Source: Trichodelitschia bisporula (Eukaryota > Ascomycota > Dothideomycetes > Phaeotrichales > Phaeotrichaceae). From it: a stretch of 64,000 bases of DNA. Within the stretch, counting starts at the first letter, position 1. The number at the start of each line of letters is the position of its first letter. Below the pieces are notes generated by a model that was not told where the DNA came from, made no database searches, and saw only the letters and a list, made by a program, of their open reading frames with translations. Location: NCBI GenBank assembly GCA_010356995.1, contig ML996706.1, positions 186,001 to 250,000 of the forward strand, given 5' to 3'. Below are positions 43,524-53,792 of the stretch, in pieces. Position numbers and translations under genes: made by a program.

Positions 43524-46500
43524 ATGGTGGTCGTCGTCCCCCCTCCACCGCTTCTCAGTCCCGACATCGTCTCCCTCTTCCACGTCGCCGACGACCTACT
43601 CGAAGGCTCACCCATCCTCGTCTTCTACGGCCCCTCGGTCACCCCCACCGCCGCAACAAGCAACACCTCGCGCATCCAAGCCCACATCTTCACCCCCGCC
43701 GGCCTGGTCTCCTACCCGCGCCTGACCGTCTCCCCGAACTCGCCGCTCTACTCCGCCGTCAACTGCCTGCCGCGCGAAGAACAAGGCGACGACATCTGCC
43801 GCGGCCTCGCCTTCAGTCTCTACAAATACTTCTCCGAGCTACCGCAGACTGTGCGCGCAACATGGGAGCGCGAGCTGCGCACCCTCCCCGCCCTCGCTGC
43901 GGCCCCGCCTCTCTTTGGCGATGCGCATGCTGCTATGCTTGCGAGTCGCATGGTGCGCGTTGAGAATGTTGCTGAGGTTGCGCGCGATGTGCGCCAGGCG
44001 CTTGCGGAGCAGACGGTCTCGTGGCTGGATCTCGACCTTGTGCTGCCTGAGGGTGCCGTGCGCGTACCTGACTTCAGCGGCCGCGACTCCATACTCCCGG
44101 ACCCATCGGAGGAGGATGCTACGCGCCTGCGCTTCGGCGAGTTTGCCCCTGTTGTGCGCCTGTTTGGCGACTTGGGCTTCTTGCCCACGGCGAGGTTGCG
44201 CCGCGCGCCGTCGCGCCCTAATTCAATGGTGCACAATGCGGTGTTTACGCGCAAGCAGAAGGAGACTATCCGGCGTGAGATGTGCGAGTTGCTAGATACG
44301 GAGGAGAGCTATGTCGCTAAGTTGGACGAGCTGGTCAATGGCGTTGCGACCGACTTTCGAAGCGGCGCGAAGAATCGCACGTCGAATACCAGCCCTGGGG
44401 AGGCAGATCTGACGCGCTTATTCCCCGACACTTTGGACCAGATCTTGGAGACGAACGCGGCTTTCCTCGAGGATTTGCGCAAGGTCGTCGAGGAGACGGA
44501 GAACGACGCCATCCAGGATATCGAGGCGACGAGCGACCACGGTACCATCATGCCCGCCGTCCCCTCGCGTACAGATGTTACGGGCACACTTGCGCTCGGC
44601 ACCTGTCTTCGCGCGTGGTTGCCCAAGTTTGGCGACTGTTATCTCGACTACATGCGCGCGCATGCCCACTTCCCTAAGTACATGCGTAGCTACACCGCGG
44701 CCAAGTCGAGCTTCTCTAAGCGCGTCCAGGACACGGGCGAGCAGCGCCTCATGTCCATGCTCATTGAGCCGATCCAGCGTTTACCACGGTACAACCTCTA
44801 CATCGACAGCATCATCAAGCAGCTACCCGAGCGCCACCCGGCTTTAAAGTCCCTCCTGAAGGTCCGTGACACCATCTCTGAGATCTGCTCCTCCGATGCT
44901 GGAGACGCCCAGCCCTCACGCATCAACGACAAGCTTCGCAAACATATTGCCGGTTGGCCGTCCTCATTCCGCTCATACGGCCGTCTCGTCACTGCCATAG
45001 ATGTCGCTGAGATCCCGCCTCCGTACCGGCCTGACCCCAACAGCGCCACCGCCACCCCGGGCATCATGCTCCTCTTTACCGAGAACATCGTCCTGCTCAC
45101 AAAGTCCCACCGTACCGGCCTCACAGCCCGCGGTCTGCTCTCGCGCCTCGACGGCACCGATGTCATCGATAAGGAGGATGCACCGCCGGCGCAGGAGCTG
45201 CGCTTCAATTACTCGCTCGACCTCCACAGCTTTGAGTTCACTGAAGTCGACGGTGGGAAAATGATCCAGCTCGCTCCGACGCATAACCCGACTTTCCAAC
45301 AGCGGCCCGGCAGCGCCATGAGCCTTACTCGTCCCACCTCGCGCGCCATGTCGCGGCCGGCATCGCGCGCCGGCGACAATGATGTCCAGGTCTACTATCT
45401 GACGGGTGCGTACGAAGGCAAGGCGGCAAAGGTAGTGGAAGAAGTGGTGAGAGCGCGCACGGAGAACCGGTTCCCGGAGCAGGAGCGCGAGAGTCCGGAG
45501 TGGGAGGTGCGGCTGGCTCACGGCCCAGACCTGAATCTCTTTACCGCTGTGTACCAGGATGGACCTGCGCCTGAGGGGCGGGGGAAGCCGGCGAAGGTGC
45601 GAGTTGTTATTGGGAAGGCGGATTCCGCGCCTGCGGTGCGGGATGAGGGTGTCGAGGTCGTGGTTTACGTTTCGGCGACGCGTGAGGGCCTTTATCTCCT
45701 TGAGATTGAGGGTGGGAAGGAGGTTTCGCGTGACAGGTTGACTGTGCAGGAGTTCCTGCCCGTGCTGGTCAAGCGGCGTAAGTTTTTTTCTTCTGTCGAG
45801 CAAGACTCGTATGCTAACAATCACCAGTTGGCAACATTCTTCAAATGCGTAGCCAGATTCGTAATCCAGCTATTGCTACCACGCTCCTCCTCCGCAACCA
45901 GCTCGTCCTAACCAACCTCAAAATCACCACCGAAGAGCAAATGGACCCGCAGACCAAGGACCGCGTCACCGCCGCCCAGCGCCCGCACTCCCCCGTTAAG
46001 ATGCTCTCCAATCTCTTCGGCGGCTCCATCACCCGCGACCACGGCAGCTTCCGCAAGCCGCCGCTCACCCACACAATCTCCGGCCCTTCCGGCCTCGGCA
46101 ACATTCCTCACCTGCAGCCTAGCTCGCGACCCACGTCGCAAGAGGGACAAGCGTCGCAGGAAGGGCCCGCCCGCTCGCCGTCCATGCTTGTCAAGACGAC
46201 GCGTGCTGCCGCCGACGTGCTCGAGAAGCTTGAAGAGTCGCTGTCGAGCTACGTTCTCGCGCTGCATGCGCGGCGAGGCAATATTGTGGGCAAGGTGCTG
46301 CGCAACCGGACCGCCACGGCTGAGGAACTGGCTGTCAACGAGCTGTACAACAAGCTGCTCGAGGACCCGGCAAATATGGAGTTGGTGGCTAATGCGCCGG
46401 TGGACGTACTCTTCTGCGCGTTTGAGCAGTTCCTCAAGATTGCATGGTGCGACAAGATGGGCCCGGTCATCTCGGTGGCTGCGTGGAGCGCTATCCTCGC

Positions 46501-48265
46501 GAAGCTCGATGCTCTGTATCCTTCCGACTTTGAGGAGTTCTTCCGCATGCGCATCGCCGAACTCGCACCGCAGAACCAGCGCGCGCTCAAGTCTATCATC
46601 AAGCTGCTCGTTAGTTTGCTTGAAGGCACGGGCAACGACGGCGACAGGGGCATGTTAACCGCATCCTTTGCCGAGATCCTCGTTCCCGACGGCAACCCGC
46701 TCGACTTCATCCCCGTGCTAGATCGGCTCGTCGAAGACTCAACAACACTGCTCGACAACCCGCGCCCGACGCCCTCCGGCTCGCTCTCCGGCCCCCCTAC
46801 CCGCACAACCAACTCCGCCTCTCTAACCTCCAACACCTCCTCCCTCCGCCGCAAATTCGGCCTAGGTCTCAGCCGCAAGGGCTCCAAGCACGCCGACGAA
46901 GACCTGTCGAGCAGCGTCTGGCGCACCCTCTCCAAATCAAAGCACGAGAGCCCCACGCCCTCCCTCTCCAAGAAACCCTCGCACCTCGTCCGCGCCTCCT
47001 CAACCGACTCCCCGCGCGCTCCCTCCCCCAAGCGTCCCAGCTCCCGCGACCGGCCTACCGTCCTCGGCGGCGCACCCTTCGATCCCGTTCCGAACTTAGG
47101 CTTAAGCACAATCGGCGAACACCCCACCGCCGGCCCCCCGCGCAAAAAGCGCCGATCCAGCCTCTCAGACCTCCTAACCCTCCAAGCCGCCGGCAACCAG
47201 TTCGGCACACCTGTCCGGAATAGTCCACGCCCCAGCCCCCGCACACCCAAGCAAAGCTTCATCCCCACCCCCACCCCCACCACCCCCCTCAGCCACTCCT
47301 TCTTACGCAACGCCTCTACTCCTACCGGAACCGGGGCTGGAGCGCAAGCCACACCCACCCGAGCCCTCCCCCGCCCCGTCTCACAATCCAAGCCCAAAGA
47401 CGAAGTCACGATTACGGCACGCCGTCCTGTGCCGCGCCACACGGCGACGACGAGCGCGAGTGGAATTCCGCAGCTTAGGCCCGCTGGGTTGGTGGATCGG
47501 GCGGGGGCGGGGAATGTGAGGCGCTTGCCTGGGTCAAGGGACGGGGAGAAGGTGAGGGAGAAGGTGAAGGAGGAGATTGATCCGGCGCTGGCGGTTGCGC
47601 CGTTGAAGGTTGGTGGGGGAAGGAAGGAGGGTCCTGCGACGGGGGCGGGGGCGGGGGCGGGGTCGGGTCCGGGTACGCCTGCGGGTGTGGGTGCGGTATC
47701 GGCTGGTGCCTCGACTGGCACTTCGGACCCCTCTGCTCGGCTCCGGATGGTCGGTCCGGCGAAACTACGCGAGCGGGTCACTGCCGCCAAGACCGAAACC
47801 GCGGCTTCAGCCGGCGCGCTGGCGGAGGAAATGGCGCGCATAGGCGCCGAGCTCTCAACGCTGTCACGCGCCTCACCGCCGCGGGGCCAGAGCCACAGTC
47901 TCGCAACGCTGAGCGCGCGTCTCAGCGCGCTGGAAACGCGGCACACGGCGCTGATGAGCGAGGTCGAGGCTAAGCTAGACGGGCTGGCGCGGGATGTGAA
48001 TGAGACGCTGATGGTGTCCGAGGCGCGGTGTCGCAAGTTGGATGGGTTGCTTAGGGATGCGGGGGCGGAGAATGAGGGATTGTATGCGCGGTTTAATGAG
48101 GAGATGGCGCGCGTGACGGCGAGGGTTAGGGGCGGGGAGGGGGTGGAGGAGATGAGAAGGCGGGTGAGGGAGGGGGAGGATGAGGGGAGTAGGTTGAGGA
48201 AGGAGAATGCCCGCCTCAGGAGGGAGGTTGGGGGGTTGAGGGCACAGTTGAGGCCGGGAGTTTAG
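43524..48265 (+). CDS. BUD3-like Rho guanine nucleotide exchange factor with a C-terminal RhoGAP-like region
   Basis: Two exons (43524-45777 and 45828-48265) join to 1563 residues. The N-terminus, ILVFYGPSVTPTAATSN and YSAVNCLPREEQGDDICRGL, matches the family of large fungal septation RhoGEFs (BUD3 type; Neurospora BUD-3 acts on RHO-4). The Dbl-homology domain spans about residues 245-470, with LDTEESYVAKLDELV and the hallmark SMLIEPIQRLPRYNLYIDSI. A PH-like region follows. The second exon holds a helical segment at about 870-1040, LHARRGNIVGKVLRNRTATA and FCAFEQFLKIAW, resembling a RhoGAP fold but without the arginine-finger GxxRxSG motif, so probably without GAP activity. A disordered Ser/Pro region comes next, then coiled coil to the C-terminus. 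Likely role: Rho activation at septa and tips. The BUD3 assignment is by recollection of family sequence. Confidence 0.85.
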
Positions 48266-48910
48266 GGGTGTGGTTTAGGAACTGTGGGTTAGGGGGAGTT
48301 GGGGGCTAGGTCATCATGGGGCCGGCGTCATCTGTAGCGTATGGGTTAGGTTACTCGGTTCAGCATTGGGCCGGATGGATAGACAACGAAGTGTTTCTGA
48401 GCATCACCGATCGCGGTGTCGTCTTCATCAAACTCTTCACTTCACACCATAGCCATTGCACGTATCAAGCCTAATGCTTCCATTAGCATCACTGGCCACG
48501 GTAAAGGTTTCCTTGCCACGCCGAAAGCAATTAGTCACTTTGAGCGCTGTTATCCATGCCGCAGGCTGACAGGGTTACAGGTCGAGGACGACAACACGGA
48601 ACACAGGCAACGGTTCATCAAAATGTCGTGATATATTCAGCCTGCCAATCCATAGGAGGCGGCTCATGCTCGGTCCATACACAAGCGCCCTTTCCAGCGC
48701 AGCAGGACATTCTCAGTCCATGCAATTGTCTCCCGCCATATACACTCCCCCTCCCTACCCCACCACCCCGCGCAGCGCATCCAGCACCGCACCAAGCACC
48801 TTCCCAGCCGGACCAGCAACAACCGCCAGCGCCGCACTCTCCGCCTCCGCCGACTTCCCCGCCGCCCCCGTCGCCCCCATCTCCACGGCTCCCGCCGCAC
48901 CGCCATGCAG
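48266..48910. other. Convergent 3' region
   Basis: About 645 bp between convergent genes. No gene is seen; a CACC/CCGCC-rich stretch (48740-48900) adjoins the protease stop. Confidence 0.4.
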
Positions 48911-50149
48911 CTACCTCTTCTTCGGCGCCACGCGGAGCTGCTTCGCCCCGCCATCGAAAACCACATACTGCGTCTTGAACATGACGTCGCCGTAGATCTG
49001 CAATCCCGCTCCGCCGTTGCTCTGCACGCCCCCGAAACACGTTCCCGTGTCTACTTGCGCGAAGGTGATTTCTGACCCCGGAATCATGGCCATGTAGTTG
49101 TTCCCCAGCGCGACGCCGAAGTCGGGGAGCGTGCTGGTGCATGGGTAGGTGAAGCCGCCGACGGTGGCGTCGTTGGTTGCGCCGGGCACTTGCTTGTAGT
49201 AGGCGGTTGCCACTTGCGGGTCGACGAGCAGGAGGCTGGTGCCCGTGTCGGCGATGGCGGGGGAGGCGTTGGGTGTGGCCACGCGCTGGTTGCCGATTTG
49301 GATCGCGGGGGAAGTGACCTGCCAGAAGCCGCTCGCCGAATTGACCGGGATGTTGGTCAGGGTGCCGGAGAACTTGCTCTGATCGATGGCGCCGAACAAA
49401 TAGCTCCCTGTCGAATCATTCCTGAGATCGACAGAGAACACCGGGAGGGCGAGTTGCGGCATAATGGAGTCAAAGAACGTCGTCTGCTTGGTCGGCTTCA
49501 CGGTGTTAAGCTGGCTAAACGCGAGCCCGACCAAGCCGTCATTGTTCGCATCCTTTACGAAACTCTGGCTCACGGCCGTGGCCAGCTCAACCGCCTGCCG
49601 CGTCGCCGTCGCGCCGCCGATGTTCACCACGTCCATGCCCACCACGCCGGCCGCGCCGCTCCCGTCTCCGTAGCTGATTTGCCAGCTTGCGCCAGTCATG
49701 GCCTTGAAGCTAGTGGACTTGGAGGGATCGAACGCAGCATGGCCCCCGATGGTGCGCTGCGAGAGAGCGGTGCTGAACACCCACAGGTCAGACGAGCCGG
49801 TGTCGAAGTCCAGCACCAGCGTTTGCCCGCCGATGACCACGGGGCTCAGGAACTCGGCGTCGTTGGGCTCGGGAACGGCAGGGACTTGGCCTGTCGAAGA
49901 TCCGGAACCGGTGGCGTTGCCCGCCCCGGCTCCGGAGCCGCGGGTGGAGTTGGAGGTTTGGCGGGCGGTGAGGGTGAAGCCGTATTTGTTGTACGCTTTA
50001 ATCAATGCGTCTGAACCCGACCGGGGGTGTCGGTTGATTTGCCGGCGGACGTGGTGCTCGAAGGAGCGCTTTTTCAGCGCTGGGGTGGGGGATGTGGACC
50101 CGAGGCTGAGGAGGGAGGCGAGGAGGGTGAGGGTTGTGAGGGTGTGCAT
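48911..50149 (-). CDS. Secreted pepsin-type aspartic protease (family A1)
   Basis: Extracellular acid endopeptidase of 412 residues in a single exon. The start at 50149 gives a good signal peptide, MHTLTTLTLLASLLSLGSTS; an upstream in-frame extension of 16 residues lacks an ATG and is not used. A propeptide with a KKR site (residues 26-28) follows, then a Gly/Ser/Asn-rich linker. The first catalytic motif is DFDTGSSDLW (Asp116), the flap tyrosine lies in SYGDGSGAAG, and the second catalytic motif is ADTGTSLLLV (Asp301). Two cysteines in the C-terminal lobe (PCTSTL, TGTCFG) fit the conserved disulfide. No GPI-anchor signal is seen, so the enzyme is likely soluble. It is closer to aspergillopepsin/penicillopepsin-type enzymes than to vacuolar PEP2. 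Several N-x-S/T sites occur. Confidence 0.93.
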   Translation of the reverse strand: MHTLTTLTLLASLLSLGSTSPTPALKKRSFEHHVRRQINRHPRSGSDALIKAYNKYGFTLTARQTSNSTRGSGAGAGNATGSGSSTGQVPAVPEPNDAEFLSPVVIGGQTLVLDFDTGSSDLWVFSTALSQRTIGGHAAFDPSKSTSFKAMTGASWQISYGDGSGAAGVVGMDVVNIGGATATRQAVELATAVSQSFVKDANNDGLVGLAFSQLNTVKPTKQTTFFDSIMPQLALPVFSVDLRNDSTGSYLFGAIDQSKFSGTLTNIPVNSASGFWQVTSPAIQIGNQRVATPNASPAIADTGTSLLLVDPQVATAYYKQVPGATNDATVGGFTYPCTSTLPDFGVALGNNYMAMIPGSEITFAQVDTGTCFGGVQSNGGAGLQIYGDVMFKTQYVVFDGGAKQLRVAPKKR

Positions 50150-51673
50150 GGTTGCCTCGTGGTGCTGCCGGCAGCGGGTATCGGATAAAATGTACAAGGA
50201 AAGGAGACGGTTGGGACCGGCCTTTAACGTTCGAATGGACAGAGGGAATGTATGGACAAAGGCCTTGAAGCTCGCAAGGCTGAGTTGAGGCGGGGGTATC
50301 TACAACGAGAGAGAGGACAACCAGGTCCCGCGTCTCTTTAGAGTCAAAGAAGAACAAAGAAGGGAAAGGGAACACACAGCACGACCAGGCGCCGTCTACA
50401 AAGAAAGATATCAGAGGGAGGGAGGGAGAGAGAGCGGCGGACGAAGCGTGCATCACAGAACAAAGCAGCGACGTAGCTGCATCTTATCTCCGCGCCTCGA
50501 AACACCCGCGCTGGGCGACGCATCCTACCCGCAGCGTAAAACAGCATCTGTACGGGGCGCAAAAGCTGCCCCACCTGGTGTGCGCGGCATCACGCCCGCC
50601 GGCGCATACTACAGGAACCTCACAGTGTCGCTGGCCAGGTGAGGTTGCGGCTCCCACGCGCGGCCAGGGGGCACCCCCCTCCGCGTCGCAGGCTGGCGCC
50701 GCGTCAGGGGCGCGTCCGCGGCGGCGCCATCGGTTGGGCGGGACGGGGCGCGGCGGTCGCGGCGTGCGTTTCACGGCGTGTTTAGGGTGTCGGGCCGGGT
50801 GGGGAGCTCGGGGCTTGAGATCTGGTGAGAGAAGCTTTCGTAGATTATTTTGCGTGGCACGGGAGAAATTGATCGGAGGACAGATCTTGTGCTGCTACTG
50901 CCATTGCAGCTCGTGATGATCGCATCTGACGATGGGATACATCCGTAACCTAAAATGTCTATCGCCTTTGTTCACGCCGCGCTTCGAGTCTTTCCTTCCT
51001 TTCTCCCTTTCTCCCTTTCTCCCGCGTTCCTCACTCTCCTTTGTCCCCCTCGCCCTCGCATCGCCAAACGCATCAAACCCCCCCCCCACCCCGCGGCGCC
51101 AACTGCCTCACCAGTCCCTCGGCTTGCCAAGCTCCCGCCCGGCGCACCCGCACCTCCCCCCAAGACCCTTCATCCATTGGCCCACAGCGCTTTGCACCCT
51201 TCTCCCTACCAATTCCACACTCTCCAGATCGAAAAAGCGTACAACTTTAGAATCATGTGACTTGTGATCCTCTCATTTCGGTCCTCCGGCCGCCGGAGCA
51301 CGAAGCGCGAGGCTGGACGGGCCGCGTCATTGGTCTGGAAGCAGATACATCGCGGTACTGACGCTCGGCATGGCGAGGCTGCGGCCCAATGGGTCGCGGT
51401 TGCTGGTGTGGGGAAAGAGGTACCTCCGGGCGCCTTGATGCTTGGACGAAGAACAACCCACCAGACACGACGAGCAAGTTTCAGGAACCCATTTGTCACT
51501 TTTTCGTTGTTGCTCAGAATCTAGGCTTGTCCTTCATCTACTCTAACAGCCGAATCAGATCATCAGATCCCTCCCCGCATCGCAGTGTCCATTGAAAAGA
51601 CAACAATCACAAATCCACCATCCCAAACGCCTCGTGTTCAACCTCTATTCCCCACATGTCGTTATCGTCGTCT
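50150..51673. other. Intergenic region, about 1.5 kb
   Basis: Contains the protease promoter on the left and the 3' flank of the alcohol dehydrogenase on the right. It is GC-rich around 50580-50800 and holds CTTTCTCC repeats at 50990-51040. No gene is recognised. Confidence 0.4.
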
Positions 51674-52849
51674 TTACTTGCTCGTGTCCAGCACATACCG
51701 CCCCGCAATCTTCCCTGCCTTCATCAACTCAAACACCTTCGGCAGCTCTGACAGCCCAGCCACCTTGTAGGGCGCATTGATGAGGCCGCGCGCAAAGAAG
51801 TCAATCGCCTCGGCGCCGTCCCGGCGATTGCCCACATACGACCCCTTGATGTTGATCATCTTGGTGACGGTGGAGAAGACGTCGGCCTTGAGGCTTGCAT
51901 GTGCCGGGAGGCCGATGCACACGACGCTGCCACGGGCGCGAACATACTAAGCCCTCGTTAGCCTAGAGTAAAAGAAGCCAGAAAACAAGATACTCACATC
52001 CGCAGCCTGTTGGAACGGCTTTTCCGACACAGCAAGGAGAATAACCGCATGCGGACCCAGCCCATCCGGGCTCGCCTTCTTGACATCCTCCACCAGGTTG
52101 GAGCTCTTGCTGAAATCCACAAACGCTCGCGCTCCCAGCTCCTCGCACATCTTGCGCTTGTCATCACCCGCGTCTATCGCAAGCGTCTGCAGGCCCATCG
52201 CCTTCGCATACTGCAGCGCCAGACTGCCGAGGCCGCCACCGGCGCCCACAATGGCAACACACTGCCCGGGCTTCGCGCCCGACTCCTTCAAGCCCTTGTA
52301 GACAGTAATGCCGGCGCAGAGAATGGGAGCCACGGCGTCGAGGGGAACATCCTTCGGGATGATGGACACATGTGCCGCCTTCGCGACGCAGTATTGCTGG
52401 AAGGTGCCGTCGACAGTGTAACCCGAGAGCGACGCCTTTGCGCAAAGCTATAAAAGACACTCATATCAGAACCCCTTCTATCCATTACTGAAGTTAAGAA
52501 GACTCACCGGCTCATCTGACGCCTCGCAAAAGTCGCACGACAAACAGCTGCCGTTCAGCCACTTGACGCCGGCATGGTCGCCGAGTTTCACTCGCCCGTT
52601 CTGGCCCGCCATCTCGCCGAGAGCGACGACCACGCCCGCGCCCTCATGCCCGCCGACCAGTGGGAGCTTCACATCCAGAGGCCAGTCGCCCTGCCATGCG
52701 TGCAGATCCGTGTGGCACACGCCGGTGTACTTGATGTTCACGAGGACTTCATCGGGGCCCGGGGTGGGGACGGGGATTTGCTTGTATTCGAGGGGCCCGT
52801 TGTGGGACTCGAAGACTTGGGCCCATTGGGTTTTCGGGATGTCGGTCAT
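51674..52849 (-). CDS. adh1: Zinc-dependent alcohol dehydrogenase (fungal ADH1 type)
   Basis: Cytosolic NAD-dependent interconversion of ethanol and acetaldehyde. Exons on the minus strand 52508-52849, 51998-52447 and 51674-51946 join to 354 residues, close to yeast Adh1. Catalytic zinc ligands are Cys45 (GVCHTDLH) and His68 with Glu69 (GGHEGAG). The structural zinc cysteines are 102, 105, 108 and 116, the last placed by the first intron's splice. The nucleotide fold shows [16 protein letters not shown] and an Asp ([11 protein letters not shown]) that selects NAD over NADP. The final exon starts [15 protein letters not shown] and ends [11 protein letters not shown] 5' UTR intron and a strong TATA box upstream suit a highly expressed gene. 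An in-frame start before the UTR intron would add 27 Thr-rich residues but lies very close to the TATA box. Confidence 0.95.
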
Positions 52850-52905
52850 TGTGGAGGTAGAGGAATCGGTAGGTGTCTTGGTGTTGGTTGTGGTTGTTGT
52901 TGTTG

Positions 52906-52971
52906 CTGTTAGCAATTATATCTGCTTCCCGTCAGTGTCCGACCAGCGAATACTCCGCACTCCAAACGCAC
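52906..52971 (-). other. Probable 5' UTR intron of the alcohol dehydrogenase gene
   Basis: GTGCGT donor and GCTAACAG branch/acceptor on the minus strand delimit 66 bp, 57 bp upstream of the ATG. The donor and acceptor are strong, but no transcript evidence is available. Confidence 0.5.
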
Positions 52972-53017
52972 CTTCTCGATTGCTGTGATGATGCATCCAT
53001 GACGTCCCAAGGGACAC

Positions 53018-53025
53018 CTTTTATA
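53018..53025 (-). promoter_or_regulatory. TATA box of the alcohol dehydrogenase gene
   Basis: TATAAAAG in the context GGGTATAAAAGG lies about 170 bp upstream of the ATG on the same strand. It is a near-perfect match to the eukaryotic TATA consensus. Confidence 0.7.
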
Positions 53026-53792
53026 CCCGCGTCCCACCCAGCACCTTCCCCTCGCACCTTCCCCGCCATCCACCCCCCTCCCGTCCCTTCCAAGGGCGGA
53101 AAACGACCCCATCACGCCAGATCACCGCACTATCTGCACCATCATCCCGGCCCAAACCCCGATAACCCACAATCCCATCACTATCCCGCCCACGTTCGGC
53201 CATCGTTATCCACTACCGTACGCTTAGGCCTACCGTAATGAGGAGAAACGGTACGGTATGTCGTTCGACCGCCGGTCTCGATCCATATCACCCCACCGAT
53301 CAGCGCGGCCCCACGCATTGGCGAACCACCCAGCGCCCGCAACGCCCACATGCTGGCGTCCTAACCGGACCGAGCAGCGCCTGGGCACGGATTGGCCGAG
53401 CGGGGGCGGGTTCGTAGCGCATTCTCAACGTGCGTTGGCGTGAGGGGTACGGTACGTTGGCGGGACGTTCAAGTTCGGAGGGCTCCGGGCTGATACGGTA
53501 GGTAGTTGTGGCTGGACCCGGGTGGCGCCTTCGCCGCGGAGCTCTCGGCGGGCTCGGCGCGGGCCGAACGGCGGGCTCGGCGACGAAAGGTCTAGATCAT
53601 CTTTAGCGGTAAATAATGCATCACGGCGCAAAGCGTAGCATGAAGCACGACTACAGATTATCCATTATGATATACTCGCTAGACCACGCCCGTTGCTCAG
53701 TGCGCATTCCACACAAGACACTCCGAAACACTCCAACGAAAGAGGGTATCGCACGGCCACCGTTCCAGCAAAAAATAAGCAACTCGCACAAC

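Larger units (their letters stand above)
52850..53792. promoter_or_regulatory. Upstream region of the alcohol dehydrogenase gene
   Basis: The left part is the leader and promoter, with a probable 5' UTR intron and TATA box described separately. Further up there is CCGCCC/CCCC-rich sequence (53040-53340) that could host zinc-finger regulators. The right part is the 3' flank of the CSC1 gene. No gene is seen. Confidence 0.45.

Noticed and set aside
47100-48240. Change in codon style towards GGG-rich sequence at the end of the RhoGEF
   Set aside because: It fits a disordered and coiled-coil C-terminus in the same frame; no sign of transfer or a second gene.
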